A DNA stretch of 45,164 nucleotides from Christensenella sp. UBA4636 (GCA_002405915.1 DHMS01000033.1:1-45164), one strand, 5' to 3'; shown: positions 15,474-22,736, counted from the first letter of the stretch. The notes: generated from the sequence alone by a model not told the origin. Program-made: numbers and translations.

Positions 15474-16853
15474 TCAAATAAGCGTTTGCAGCGCGGCGAT
15501 GAGATACAGACGAACGAATTGCGGTTCGATAACGTTGTCGATATAACCGTTTCTCGCGGCGTTGAAAGCGTCCATCGTTTCTTCGGTGTATCTTTCGACA
15601 GCTTCGTCAATCTTTTCGCTCGTTCCCGCGATTTCGAGCCTTGCGCCGACTTCGGAATTGAAAAGACCTATTTCAGCGTTAGCGAACGCATAAGTATAAT
15701 CCGCGCCGAACGCCTTGGAAGCGAACAACGTATACCCTAAGCCTATAGCCTTTCCGTAAACTACGTTTATTCTCGGCATATCCGTTTTGAGCGCGTTCAC
15801 GAGGTTGGTTATTTCTTTTAATACCGTGCTGTTGGAAACTTTCGTGTTTTCGGCGATACCGAGAGTATTGACGAAAGTGATAACGGGCAAGTCGTTGTCG
15901 TCGCAATAGTAAAGGAATTCTTTTACTTTGTAAACGTTTTCCTTCGTGAGCGCAACGCCCTCTTCGCCGTTAAAGATTATCGCCGCAGCCGAGTATCCGC
16001 CTATTCTGCCGATAGCCGTAACCACTTCGGGCGCGTAACCTTTGCCTAATTCTATGCAGTAATCTTTATCGAACACCGCTTCTTGTAGGCACTTAGCGCA
16101 AGCCTTTTCGTTGAGACCGGGGAAAGCTCTGTTAAGGTCGTCGCCCGTTTCCAAAAGTTCTCCGCCGTAAGCGGGTAAAACGTTCAAAACGTTGGCGATA
16201 GAATCCTTGACTTCTTCCAAGCTCTCAACCGTAAAGGTAGCGAGGTTGGTGTACTCCGTAGCCGCCGCTCCGCCGATTTTAGCCTTATCCGCGGAAAGAT
16301 TGCTCTTCGCCGCGATAACGAGCGGGCTTGCGTAAGATACGCAACTGTCTTTGAGGTAGTACGCGTAATCGGCTTCCGCAACGAAAAGCGAAGCGGAACC
16401 TAAAACGTCGCCTAAAACAACAGCGAACTGCGGAACGTAACCTTTGAGTTCGTCCATTTTTGCAACGACCTCGGCAACTCCTTCGAGTACGTTCACGCCT
16501 TCGCCGGCAACAACGCCTTGCGAAGAGAGAAGATAAACGACGGGAGCCGAAGCGTTTTCGGCTTTTTCAAGACATTTTACGATTTTTTTGCACCCCGCAA
16601 GGGTAAGACCGCCGCTTAAAACTGCAGCGTTGAGCGCGACTATCGCTACGGGCGTGTCTTCGAGAGTCGCAAGCCCCGTTACGACGCCTTCGCCTTCCGC
16701 ATTCTCACCGTAAAACTCATTACCGGAAAAGCTGAAACTGTCGGTTTCCACAAAACTGTCTGCGTCAATGAGAGCGGAAACGGACTTTCTGACCGCTTCG
16801 CCGGCTTGAAGCAGCGCATTTCTGCGGCTTTGTAGCAAGCTTATTTTATCCAT
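15474..16853 (-). CDS. Acyl-CoA carboxyltransferase-type subunit (MmdA/12S-like, divergent)
   Basis: This 459-residue protein has the two crotonase-like carboxyltransferase halves. Recognisable but degenerate blocks are VVTGLATLEDTPVAIVALN, GDVLGSASLFVAEADYAYYL, IGGAAATEYTN, GRIGGYSAAAIIFNGEEG and GLGYTLFASKAFGADYTYAF. Methylmalonyl-CoA decarboxylase/transcarboxylase subunits are about 50 residues longer and better conserved there, so the acyl-CoA is uncertain. I chose the ATG at 16853, with a strong GGAGGA seven bases upstream. A longer reading would run back through the promoter and the previous gene's terminator. First gene of the operon. Confidence 0.85.
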   Translation of the reverse strand: MDKISLLQSRRNALLQAGEAVRKSVSALIDADSFVETDSFSFSGNEFYGENAEGEGVVTGLATLEDTPVAIVALNAAVLSGGLTLAGCKKIVKCLEKAENASAPVVYLLSSQGVVAGEGVNVLEGVAEVVAKMDELKGYVPQFAVVLGDVLGSASLFVAEADYAYYLKDSCVSYASPLVIAAKSNLSADKAKIGGAAATEYTNLATFTVESLEEVKDSIANVLNVLPAYGGELLETGDDLNRAFPGLNEKACAKCLQEAVFDKDYCIELGKGYAPEVVTAIGRIGGYSAAAIIFNGEEGVALTKENVYKVKEFLYYCDDNDLPVITFVNTLGIAENTKVSNSTVLKEITNLVNALKTDMPRINVVYGKAIGLGYTLFASKAFGADYTYAFANAEIGLFNSEVGARLEIAGTSEKIDEAVERYTEETMDAFNAARNGYIDNVIEPQFVRLYLIAALQTLI

Positions 16854-16884
16854 AAGTTCCTCCGTAATATAACATTCATCGATT

Positions 16885-16913
16885 ATTATACACTCCGAAG
16901 AATAATTTTGCAA
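16885..16913 (-). promoter_or_regulatory. Promoter of the Na+ decarboxylase operon
   Basis: The minus strand has TTGCAA (16908-16913), a 17-bp spacer and a perfect TATAAT (16885-16890), about 30 bases ahead of the chosen ATG. It begins right after the upstream terminator. Confidence 0.85.
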
Positions 16914-16945
16914 CAAAAAAAGCGGAAAAATATTTTTCCGCCTTA
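16914..16945 (-). terminator. Terminator of the GalT-like/TVP38 unit
   Basis: GCGGAAAAATATTTTTCCGC is a perfect palindrome extended by one G-C pair and followed by TTTTTTT on the minus strand, 55 bases after the GalT-like stop codon. Confidence 0.8.
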
Positions 16946-17000
16946 AAAAATTTATTTTATTTTGCATAAAGTCGGCTTTTATCCGTTTCGAAACGACGTT

Positions 17001-18383
17001 TCAGCCTTTAAGCCCGACCGAAGAAAGAAAGCTTTTTAACCCCATAACTCCTTTTTCGTCGTCGCCGTAAACGGCTTTTTCTGCGACGGCTTCGTCAATC
17101 ATAGCGAAAAGCCTTTCCAAAAGCGCGGCTTCGGCTTTTCTTTCGTCGCGGAAAACGCCCTCTTTTTCCGCCGCGTCGCGAACAAGTCCCGCAAGCGGGT
17201 TTTTGCTCTCTTCGAGTTTATCCTCGTCAAGTCCCGTCTTAGCCGTAAGCATTTCTTCCGCCTCTCTCAATTTTTCGGAGAATTCGTCTTTAAGCGCGAA
17301 GTAACCGGCGAAACGAGTTATATAATGCGAATTTTTAAAAACTTCGTTCAAAGGCGCGGGCAGCTCGAAGTAAGGGAGCTCGAGCGACTTATGGAACAAA
17401 AGGTCGATGGAATATCTGTTATCCGAGCCGAGTCTGCAAAACGCCGTAACATAACGCGAAAGGTTTTCCTCGTCGCCTTCTTCCGTGTAACTTTGCCAGC
17501 TTGCAATCGTTTCGCACGCAAGCTTTACAAGCGTGTTTCTGTTATAAGACGAAAGCCGCAAATCGTTAACGCCCCAATCGGTTATTCCCGCTTCGACGTC
17601 CGGGTACGCCTCGCAAGTCATAAGCCTTTTTATTTTGGACGATAACGCGGGCAAAGGCGTTTCTCCGAGCATAAAGCGGTCGTACATAGGCGTGCCGCTC
17701 ACCTTTGCGACGGTAGCCGCGCCGTAAAAACAAGGCGCGTATTCTATAAAGTTAAAAAGTCCGTCCAAATATTCGTCGTTTAAAGGAAAACTTTCCTTAG
17801 GTTGCGGCATTAAAAAAGCTTGTTTTTCAAAGTCCTCGTCGGGCGCGTAGTAAAAGGAAAAGTCCATGCCGTCAAAACTCAACGAAACGCTCCTGTAATT
17901 TCCGCACGCGGCAATGTCGGTCGGCTTTTTCACGTATTCGCCGTCCATAACGTAAAGTTCTGAAGAATAACGATTTTTCGTTTCTATCCGAGAAAATTTC
18001 ACGGGGCTTATAAAGCCGTTGTTTCTTTCCGTTTCGTAAAAATAATCGCAAGCTTTCTGCGCGGACATTCTCTCGCGCAAGGTTTTAAAGGTCTTGTTTA
18101 TCGCCGACGGCAAGGGCGTAATAAGCCCGAACACGCACGAAACTATTTCATCTCCGCTTCCGTTCTCGTCAAGCCCGTTTTCTTTTATATAGGCTCTCAC
18201 CTCTTCGTCGAGCGCGGAAAAAATAACGCGAGAAATTCTCGGCTTTTTTTGTGTTTCCGAATATTCGAGGCGCAAACACATGTACAAAAGCACGCGCAAA
18301 AGTTCGGCGTCGTCCGCGCTCATATGAAGATTTTCCGCTCCGTAAACGAGCAGTTTTTCAACGAGATTTTTTCCGTCAATCAT
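17001..18383 (-). CDS. Divergent class II galactose-1-phosphate uridylyltransferase-like protein, probably not catalytic as GalT
   Basis: This 460-residue protein is not an obvious family member. By eye it lines up along its whole length with Firmicutes class II GalT. The correspondences are an N-terminal helical block (LVEKLLVYGAENLHMS), AQKACDYFYETERNNGFI, LDGLFNFIEYAPCFY, then GTPMYDRFMLGETPLPA where GalT has the catalytic HDHFQGG-type motif, NTLVKLACETIASWQSY, VTAFCRLGSDNRYSIDLLF, and LVRDAAEKEGVFRD near the end. The active-site histidines appear replaced (DRFMLG), so normal uridylyl transfer is unlikely. RBS TTGGAG precedes the ATG. It follows the TVP38-like gene by four bases, so they are cotranscribed. 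Confidence 0.55.
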   Translation of the reverse strand: MIDGKNLVEKLLVYGAENLHMSADDAELLRVLLYMCLRLEYSETQKKPRISRVIFSALDEEVRAYIKENGLDENGSGDEIVSCVFGLITPLPSAINKTFKTLRERMSAQKACDYFYETERNNGFISPVKFSRIETKNRYSSELYVMDGEYVKKPTDIAACGNYRSVSLSFDGMDFSFYYAPDEDFEKQAFLMPQPKESFPLNDEYLDGLFNFIEYAPCFYGAATVAKVSGTPMYDRFMLGETPLPALSSKIKRLMTCEAYPDVEAGITDWGVNDLRLSSYNRNTLVKLACETIASWQSYTEEGDEENLSRYVTAFCRLGSDNRYSIDLLFHKSLELPYFELPAPLNEVFKNSHYITRFAGYFALKDEFSEKLREAEEMLTAKTGLDEDKLEESKNPLAGLVRDAAEKEGVFRDERKAEAALLERLFAMIDEAVAEKAVYGDDEKGVMGLKSFLSSVGLKG

Positions 18384-18387
18384 AGTT

Positions 18388-19365
18388 TTACTCCAAATTT
18401 ATCTTTGATATATTAGCACAATTCGATTTTTTTTGCAAGTCTTTACGGCATTGTTTTTTACGCGCGAACGTTTTTCTCAATTTTGTCAGCGTTTTTGCAG
18501 CCGTTTCTCCGACTTTTTCTCCGTTTTTGTAAACGAGATACGTGAAAAGTGCCATAAAAGAACCGAACAACACCCACAAAGCAATCCCCCACGCGCTGTC
18601 GAACGGAATAAGCATTCCTCCGATTGAAAGTGCGGAAAACGCGCCCGAGATAAGACGGGTTATAAACGCCATACAGAAAAAATATTTAAAACTCATGTTA
18701 GTAAGCCCCGCCGCAAAACACAGCGCGTCGTCGGGGAAAAACGGAAACAAAAACGCGATTGTCAAAAAAAGTTTGTCCTTACCGTTGAATTTTTTAAGCG
18801 TTTTTTCGAGAACGTCTTCGCCTAAAAAAACCGAAACGGCTTTTACGCCCGCTTTCCGCCCTATCAAAAACGCGACGAGCGACCCCGTGAATATCCCCGC
18901 AAAACAGATAAGCCCGCCTAAGAACACGCCGAAGATACTAACGCCCGCCGTAAAAGTCACTATTCCCGGGATTGGTAAAATCACGACTTGCAAAAAAGTG
19001 ATTATATAAAGCGCAAGCGCGGCAAACGCTCCCCTTTCGCGAACGAATCTTATAACCTCTTCCACGGAAGTAAACCTTTCCTTTAGCCCCGTTTTCTCTA
19101 AAAAATACAAAAACAAAAGAACAACGACGGTTAAAATTCCCGCCGTAAAAAGTATTCTCACAAGTTTTTCTTTATTAAAAACGATAGCGATTATCGCCCC
19201 GCACAAATAAGCTCCGCACACGGCGAAAGCAATTTTTACCGCCGCGTGGAAATAATCGGTATCCCTTTTTAGTTCCAAATAAAGGCAAGCCGCAACGCCC
19301 GCAAGAACCGTTACGACAATCGAAGCGGCAATAAACGCAAAATTTTTCCGTACAACCTTTTTCAT
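18388..19365 (-). CDS. TVP38/TMEM64 (SNARE-associated/DedA-like) membrane protein
   Basis: This 325-residue integral membrane protein has two N-terminal membrane segments, then the VTT domain. The domain shows a QVVILPIPGIVTFTAG block, GSLVAFLIGRKAG, FPFFPDDALCFAAGLTNMSFKYFF with the typical re-entrant loop, and two further helices. Family members act in lipid scrambling or envelope homeostasis; the role here is unknown. I placed the start at the ATG at 19363-19365. The reading frame continues upstream only through a TTG inside a repeat. The tail is lysine/arginine-rich. It heads the unit with the GalT-like gene. Confidence 0.85.
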   Translation of the reverse strand: MKKVVRKNFAFIAASIVVTVLAGVAACLYLELKRDTDYFHAAVKIAFAVCGAYLCGAIIAIVFNKEKLVRILFTAGILTVVVLLFLYFLEKTGLKERFTSVEEVIRFVRERGAFAALALYIITFLQVVILPIPGIVTFTAGVSIFGVFLGGLICFAGIFTGSLVAFLIGRKAGVKAVSVFLGEDVLEKTLKKFNGKDKLFLTIAFLFPFFPDDALCFAAGLTNMSFKYFFCMAFITRLISGAFSALSIGGMLIPFDSAWGIALWVLFGSFMALFTYLVYKNGEKVGETAAKTLTKLRKTFARKKQCRKDLQKKSNCANISKINLE

Positions 19366-19442
19366 ATAGAAAAATATATGCTTCCTTTTCCCGAAAAAAC
19401 ACACCTTTCCGAAAAAGCTTCCGAGCGAAACGCAACCATATC

Positions 19443-19626
19443 TTTCAATTTTCAATTTTCAACTTTCAACTATCCTAACGGCGGAGAGTGGTGCAGTTTG
19501 ACACAGCTGGTGACGGCGACCGATAGGCGCGTACTAAAACGTACGTAACTGAGGGCACCGGCGCACGCAGTGGCAAAATGCGCCGCTATACGGCGTTAGG
19601 GCAACTTTCAACTTTCAATTTTCAAC
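19443..19626. repeat. Dispersed composite repeat, copy D, split by a structured element
   Basis: TTTCAATTTTCAATTTTCAACTTTCAAC-type units run from 19443 to 19470 and resume in the same orientation at 19603-19626. A 127-nt GC-rich element lies between. The distal units supply the end of rnhA, whose stop codon is at 19615-19617. Confidence 0.75.
19474..19600. ncRNA. Unidentified structured element (candidate ncRNA or small mobile unit)
   Basis: The ends pair: CCTAACG at 19474-19480 with CGTTAGG at 19594-19600. Inside, GGTGCAGTT (19490-19498) pairs with AACTG (19547-19551) and GCACC (19555-19559) across a short bulge. CGTAC (19530-19534) pairs with GTACG (19541-19545), and GGCGCA (19560-19565) with TGCGCC (19579-19584). 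The four helices nest without conflict as a multibranched fold. It is GC-rich within AT-rich surroundings, has no ORF and matches no RNA class I recognise. The strand is undetermined. On the minus strand it would lie in the leader of the TVP38 gene. Confidence 0.5.
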
Positions 19627-20061
19627 TTTAAGCTTTTCCGCTTCCGCCCTCGCCAAAAAGTCGCAACGGTTGTTAAGTTCGTCGTCGGCATGCCCTTTCA
19701 CCTTTACAAAGGTTACGTCGTGCTTTTTCAAAAGCGCAAGAAGTTCTTCCCATAGCTCTTGATTTTTTACAGGCTTTTTATCGGCGGTTTTCCAACCGTT
19801 TTTCACCCACCCGTATATCCAACCGTTGTTTATCGCGTTGACTACGTACGCCGAGTCGGAATGAACGCTCACCTTGCACACGACTTTCAACGCCTTTAGC
19901 CCGTTTATGACCGCAAGCATTTCCATGCGGTTGTTCGTCGTGTCCTTTTCGCCGCCGCAAATTTCCTTTTTCTTCTCTCCGTGAATTAAAATTGCAGCCC
20001 AACCGCCGGGTCCCGGGTTGCTCGAACACGCGCCGTCGGTGTAAATTGTTACGATTTTCAT
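19615..20061 (-). CDS. rnhA: Ribonuclease HI
   Basis: This 148-residue cytoplasmic nuclease cleaves RNA in RNA-DNA hybrids. The acidic catalytic set is visible: YTDGACSSNPG (first Asp), TNNRMEM (Glu), HSDSAYV (Asp) and HADDELNNRCD (His and last Asp), with the basic handle region WVKNGWKTADKKPVKN. The final residues KLKVEN and the stop come from the TTTCAAC repeat, as at galK. It appears monocistronic. Confidence 0.95.
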   Translation of the reverse strand: MKIVTIYTDGACSSNPGPGGWAAILIHGEKKKEICGGEKDTTNNRMEMLAVINGLKALKVVCKVSVHSDSAYVVNAINNGWIYGWVKNGWKTADKKPVKNQELWEELLALLKKHDVTFVKVKGHADDELNNRCDFLARAEAEKLKVEN

Positions 20062-20180
20062 TATTAAATCTTTCCTTTTTTCAAAAATTCAAGTAATTTC
20101 GTTTGACTATTATCGATAAATGTTATAAACTATAAGAAATTAAGTTTTTGACTGTTTTCAAAATCTCATTTATATTTTTT

Positions 20181-20255
20181 AGGGGAGTGGCTCAACGGTA
20201 GAGTAGTGGTCTCCAAAACCATAGGTTGCGTGTTCGAATCGCGTCTCCCCTGCCA
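20181..20255 (+). tRNA. tRNA-Trp (anticodon CCA)
   Basis: The complete 75-nt cloverleaf has acceptor AGGGGAG paired to CTCCCCT, anticodon stem GTGGT/ACCAT around loop CTCCAAA (anticodon CCA), a T arm with GTTCGAATC, and encoded CCA. Two promoter-like pairs lie upstream. TTGACT/TATAAA at 20103-20129 has a 15-bp spacer; TTGACT/TATATT at 20148-20176 has 17 bp but is very close to the tRNA. The last 21 nt recur exactly at 20442-20462 and 20668-20688. Confidence 0.96.
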
Positions 20256-20256
20256 C

Positions 20257-20290
20257 AAAACAACGGTGTCATCTGGCAGCGTTGTTTTTG
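20257..20290 (+). terminator. Terminator of tRNA-Trp
   Basis: AAAACAACG (20257-20265) pairs with CGTTGTTTT, and the stem ends in a T run. Confidence 0.75.
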
Positions 20291-20329
20291 TTTACAGTGG
20301 TGGTGCGGTGAGAACACACACTATTAGGG

Positions 20330-20435
20330 TTCCCGAAAAAACGAAGCTTTGCTTTCGCTTTTTCGGGAAAAGGAGTAATGCGGAAGTAAAGGCACAGCTT
20401 TTGCCTTTGGTGAAAGCTGCCATATTTCCGCATTA
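20330..20435. repeat. Two large palindromes downstream of tRNA-Trp
   Basis: TTCCCGAAAAA (20330-20340) pairs with TTTTTCGGGAA (20359-20369), with a further CGAAGC/GCTTTCG pairing inside. TAATGCGGAA (20376-20385) pairs with TTCCGCATTA (20426-20435), and an inner AAGGCA/TGCCTT hairpin sits within it. Together they fill the space between the tRNA terminator and the first tRNA-end repeat. No ORF is present. Confidence 0.7.
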
Positions 20436-20437
20436 GG

Positions 20438-20524
20438 ACGCCGAATCGCGTCTCCCCTGCCATAAAAAAGCATGCTGCGGCATGCTTTTTTAGTTATGTT
20501 CGCTTGCAGCGAGTTCGGTAGCAT
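20438..20524 (+). repeat. Direct repeat 1 carrying the tRNA-Trp 3' end and a terminator hairpin
   Basis: It contains an exact copy of the last 21 nt of tRNA-Trp (20442-20462). A hairpin AAAAAAGCATG/CATGCTTTTTT follows, then TAGTTATGTTCGCTT, CAGCGAGTTCGGTAGCAT. The whole unit recurs almost unchanged at 20664-20751. Confidence 0.85.
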
Positions 20525-20534
20525 AGCCGTGATG

Positions 20535-20640
20535 TTCGTTTCTCACGAGAGAGTTTTGCTCCGCAAGTGAATATTTGCGAACATTACACCGCTGCGGCGA
20601 AGCCGCAACATCACTTTTTGCTTCTGCAAAAGCACCACTT
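20535..20640. repeat. Second cluster of hairpins with GTGATGTT/AACATCAC linkers
   Basis: GTGATGTTCG near 20539 is inverted as CGAACATTAC near 20578. TGCGGC-GAA-GCCGCA is followed by AACATCAC. TTTTGC-TTCT-GCAAAA follows that. The linker is the reverse complement of that in the array at 6550-6640. Confidence 0.6.
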
Positions 20641-20663
20641 TCATCGAATACACCACTCTTACT

Positions 20664-20751
20664 ACGCCGAATCGCGTCTCCCCTGCCATAAAAAAGCAGA
20701 GCTTTAGCATGCTTTTTTAGTTATGTTCGCTTACAGCGAGTTCGGTAGCAT
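20664..20751 (+). repeat. Direct repeat 2 carrying the tRNA-Trp 3' end and a terminator hairpin
   Basis: This is a second near-copy of the unit at 20438-20524. The tRNA-derived 21 nt (20668-20688) are identical. The hairpin stem and a few downstream bases differ. Confidence 0.85.
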
Positions 20752-20815
20752 TGCAAACCATCGACATTTCCCTTGTTTGAAAGCATTAGCCGCAAGTCGG
20801 CTTTTCTTTTTTTTC

Positions 20816-20875
20816 ATCGACATTCCCCCTTGTGGGGAAGGGGGACCGCCGCCGCGCGGTGGTGGATGAGGGGAT
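20816..20875. repeat. CCCCCTT/AAGGGGG double-hairpin intergenic repeat
   Basis: CCCCCTT (20825-20831) pairs with AAGGGGG (20838-20844). A second GC-rich hairpin, CCGCCGC/GCGGTGG, follows, then GATGAGGGGATAAT. The layout resembles the common CCTCCCTT...GGAGGTGG...GGAGGG intergenic repeats of Clostridia. A partial copy of its first 15-20 bases (TCGACATTTCCCTTGT) begins near 20761. Confidence 0.6.
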
Positions 20876-20907
20876 AATAACGTCACGACCGCATTAAAAA
20901 AGCTTTT

Positions 20908-21282
20908 TCAGTACGGAACAGGATTTTCAACACCTAAAATATCAGACAGTTCCGCACATACCTTATAAAACCCGTCGCGTATTCTTTTGTTCGACACTCT
21001 CAACACGCGTATTCCGAGCGAAGCGAAAAACTCATCTCGTATCTTATCTTCTTCAACTCCGCTTCTGAATTTGTGTTGCTTGCCGTCAATTTCGATAACG
21101 AGCTTTTTATCCGAGCAGTAAAAATCAACTATGTATTCGCCCATTACCTTTTGCCTATTCACCGTAACGGGGATTTTCTTGAAAAATTTATACCAAAGTT
21201 TCTTTTCTTCCGGCGTTTGTTCTCTTCTCAGCGTTTGAGAAATCGAAGTAAGCTTTCCGTTTTTCAAAGTATTTACTTCCAC
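20908..21282 (-). CDS. DUF559-domain putative endonuclease (Vsr-like fold)
   Basis: This 124-residue protein has the DUF559 pattern: a SQTLRREQTPEEKKLWYKFF helix, then VNRQKVMGEYIVDFYCSDKKLVIEIDGKQH with the predicted catalytic Asp/Glu residues, and RVLRVSNKRI. The family shares the restriction-endonuclease-like fold and is usually accessory; substrate and partner are unknown. I chose the GTG at 21280-21282 because AAAGGAG lies six bases upstream; the frame is open further but without such a site. It closes the tRNA-Trp islet, which suggests acquisition with it. Confidence 0.8.
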   Translation of the reverse strand: MEVNTLKNGKLTSISQTLRREQTPEEKKLWYKFFKKIPVTVNRQKVMGEYIVDFYCSDKKLVIEIDGKQHKFRSGVEEDKIRDEFFASLGIRVLRVSNKRIRDGFYKVCAELSDILGVENPVPY

Positions 21283-21437
21283 TTTTTCTCCTTTTTCTAT
21301 CGTTCTTCTCCACAAAGCTCGGCAAAACCGAGCGAACGCATATTGGAGCAAGTTGCAAACCACTCATGTTCCTTAGCCATTATACATTACAAATCAAAAA
21401 AAATCAAACTTACGACGGGCTTTTGTCGATAGGGCGT

Positions 21438-21477
21438 AAAAAAACTTCGTACAGAAACACTCTGCGCGAAGTTTTTG
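21438..21477 (-). terminator. Terminator of the hyd/aroB/chorismate mutase region
   Basis: AAAAACTTCG and CGAAGTTTTT form a 10-bp stem with further ACAG/TCTG pairing inside, followed by TTTTTTT on the minus strand, just after the chorismate mutase stop. Confidence 0.85.
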
Positions 21478-21484
21478 TGCCTTT

Positions 21485-21742
21485 TCAATTATTCTGCAAT
21501 TCTTTCGCAAAAACGAAAATCTCTTCGTAAAGGTTGAAAACCGCCTCTTTGATATCTTTTTCGTAAGGCAACGCTTCGATTTTAGAAAGTATTTCGCCCT
21601 CGCGCTTGCCGTCGTGAACGCTAACACCCTCTTTTTGTTTTTCTTCGCCTATCTTTTTAACGATTTCGAATCTTTCACATAAAAGCTTTTGAATTTCGCC
21701 GTCGATAACGTCTATTTTTTCTCGCAAATCTTTAATTCCCAT
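21485..21742 (-). CDS. Chorismate mutase, AroQ class
   Basis: This 85-residue all-helical domain converts chorismate to prephenate for Phe/Tyr synthesis. The pattern LREKIDVIDGEIQKLLCERFEIVKKIGEEKQ carries the family's helix-1 Arg, Asp and Lys residues. The HDGKREGEIL segment and the terminal LYEEIFVFAKELQ also fit. It is a stand-alone domain, not fused to DAHP synthase or prephenate dehydratase. Its start overlaps the aroB end by 11 bases, so the two are translationally coupled. Confidence 0.9.
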   Translation of the reverse strand: MGIKDLREKIDVIDGEIQKLLCERFEIVKKIGEEKQKEGVSVHDGKREGEILSKIEALPYEKDIKEAVFNLYEEIFVFAKELQNN

Positions 21743-22736
21743 AATACTCTCCGAGTTTTTCTATTTTTACCTTTTCAACGAAAGGTTCGCCGATATCCCT
21801 TAAAAGCACGAGTTCAACGCACCCGCCCTTCCGCTTTTTGTCGCTTTTCGCAACTTCCGCAATTTCTTCTCTGCTATATTCAAAGTCCTTTACACCGTGC
21901 GCCGCTAAAAATTCGAGGCATTTTTCGCCCGTTTCCGACGGCATATACCCTTTTTTTACGGAAAGTTCAACGATAAACTTCAATCCCGATTTTACCGCTT
22001 CGCCGTGCGTTAACTTAAAGTTCGACAAACTTTCCGCCGCATGCGCAACCGTATGACCAAGATTGAGATAGTGCCTTACGCCCTTGTCAAAGTAATCTTT
22101 ACTACATATTCGTATCTTATAATCGATACATTTTCGTATAATTTCGCCGAGCGGCGCGTTTTCGGAAACCAAAGAGAATATCTCCTTGTCAAGCAGCGCG
22201 TACTTTAAAATTTCGCCCTCGCCGTCCTTTTTAACGCTTTCGGGCAAAGCTTCAATCTCATTAAAGTCGCACAAAACGTAATCGGGGTCGTAAAATGTGC
22301 CAACGATATTCTTTTTGCCGTAAAAATCCACCGCGGTTTTTCCTCCGATTGAAGAATCGCACGCGGCGATAACGGTAGTCGGCACGGAAATATACTTCAT
22401 TCCGCGCATATACAAAGCCGCTACAAGCCCGCACAAATCGCCCGTCACCCCGCCGCCGACGGCTATAACGCAGTCGGTTTTTATAAAGCCGTTTTTCGTT
22501 AGCTCCGCCAAAATTTTACCCGCCGCTTCAAATGTCTTTTCCCGTTCGCCGTTCGTCAAAATATAGCAGAACATCTCGAATTTTCCGTCTTTCAAAAATT
22601 CTTTTATCTTCAAAGCGGCTTTTTCGGCTTTTACGTCGTAGACAAGCATTATCTTTTTGCTTTTTAGTTTTTTCGCGAGCGCGGGGATAGTGCCGTAAAT
22701 ATCTTCGCCCGTTATAACGTTACTTTTCTTTATCAT
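21732..22736 (-). CDS. aroB: 3-dehydroquinate synthase
   Basis: This 334-residue NAD+- and metal-dependent enzyme makes 3-dehydroquinate from DAHP, step two of the shikimate pathway. Motifs are AVGGGVTGDLCGLVAALYMRG, VPTTVIAACDSSIGGKTAVDF, KYALLDKEIF and the metal-binding LNLGHTVAHAAESL. It is slightly shorter than the usual 350-370 residues. No clear AGGAGG precedes the ATG; instead two copies of ACGGTAGAAAAA, 20 bp apart, lead into it. It follows hydA by about 100 bases, so independent expression is possible. Confidence 0.93.
   Translation of the reverse strand: MIKKSNVITGEDIYGTIPALAKKLKSKKIMLVYDVKAEKAALKIKEFLKDGKFEMFCYILTNGEREKTFEAAGKILAELTKNGFIKTDCVIAVGGGVTGDLCGLVAALYMRGMKYISVPTTVIAACDSSIGGKTAVDFYGKKNIVGTFYDPDYVLCDFNEIEALPESVKKDGEGEILKYALLDKEIFSLVSENAPLGEIIRKCIDYKIRICSKDYFDKGVRHYLNLGHTVAHAAESLSNFKLTHGEAVKSGLKFIVELSVKKGYMPSETGEKCLEFLAAHGVKDFEYSREEIAEVAKSDKKRKGGCVELVLLRDIGEPFVEKVKIEKLGEYYGN

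Noticed and set aside
15474..16967. Longer start for the acyl-CoA carboxyltransferase gene
   Set aside because: The extension crosses the previous terminator and the promoter; the ATG at 16853 has a strong ribosome-binding site.
19366..19455. N-terminal extension of the TVP38-like protein
   Set aside because: It would need a TTG inside the TTTCAAC repeat; the internal ATG gives the expected membrane protein start.
19474..19600. Known ribozyme or riboswitch
   Set aside because: I looked for hammerhead, twister and common riboswitch cores and found none; it is reported only as an unidentified structured element.
20206..20524. Short frames on both strands in the tRNA-Trp islet
   Set aside because: They run through the tRNA, palindromes and repeats, and have no family similarity or ribosome-binding sites.
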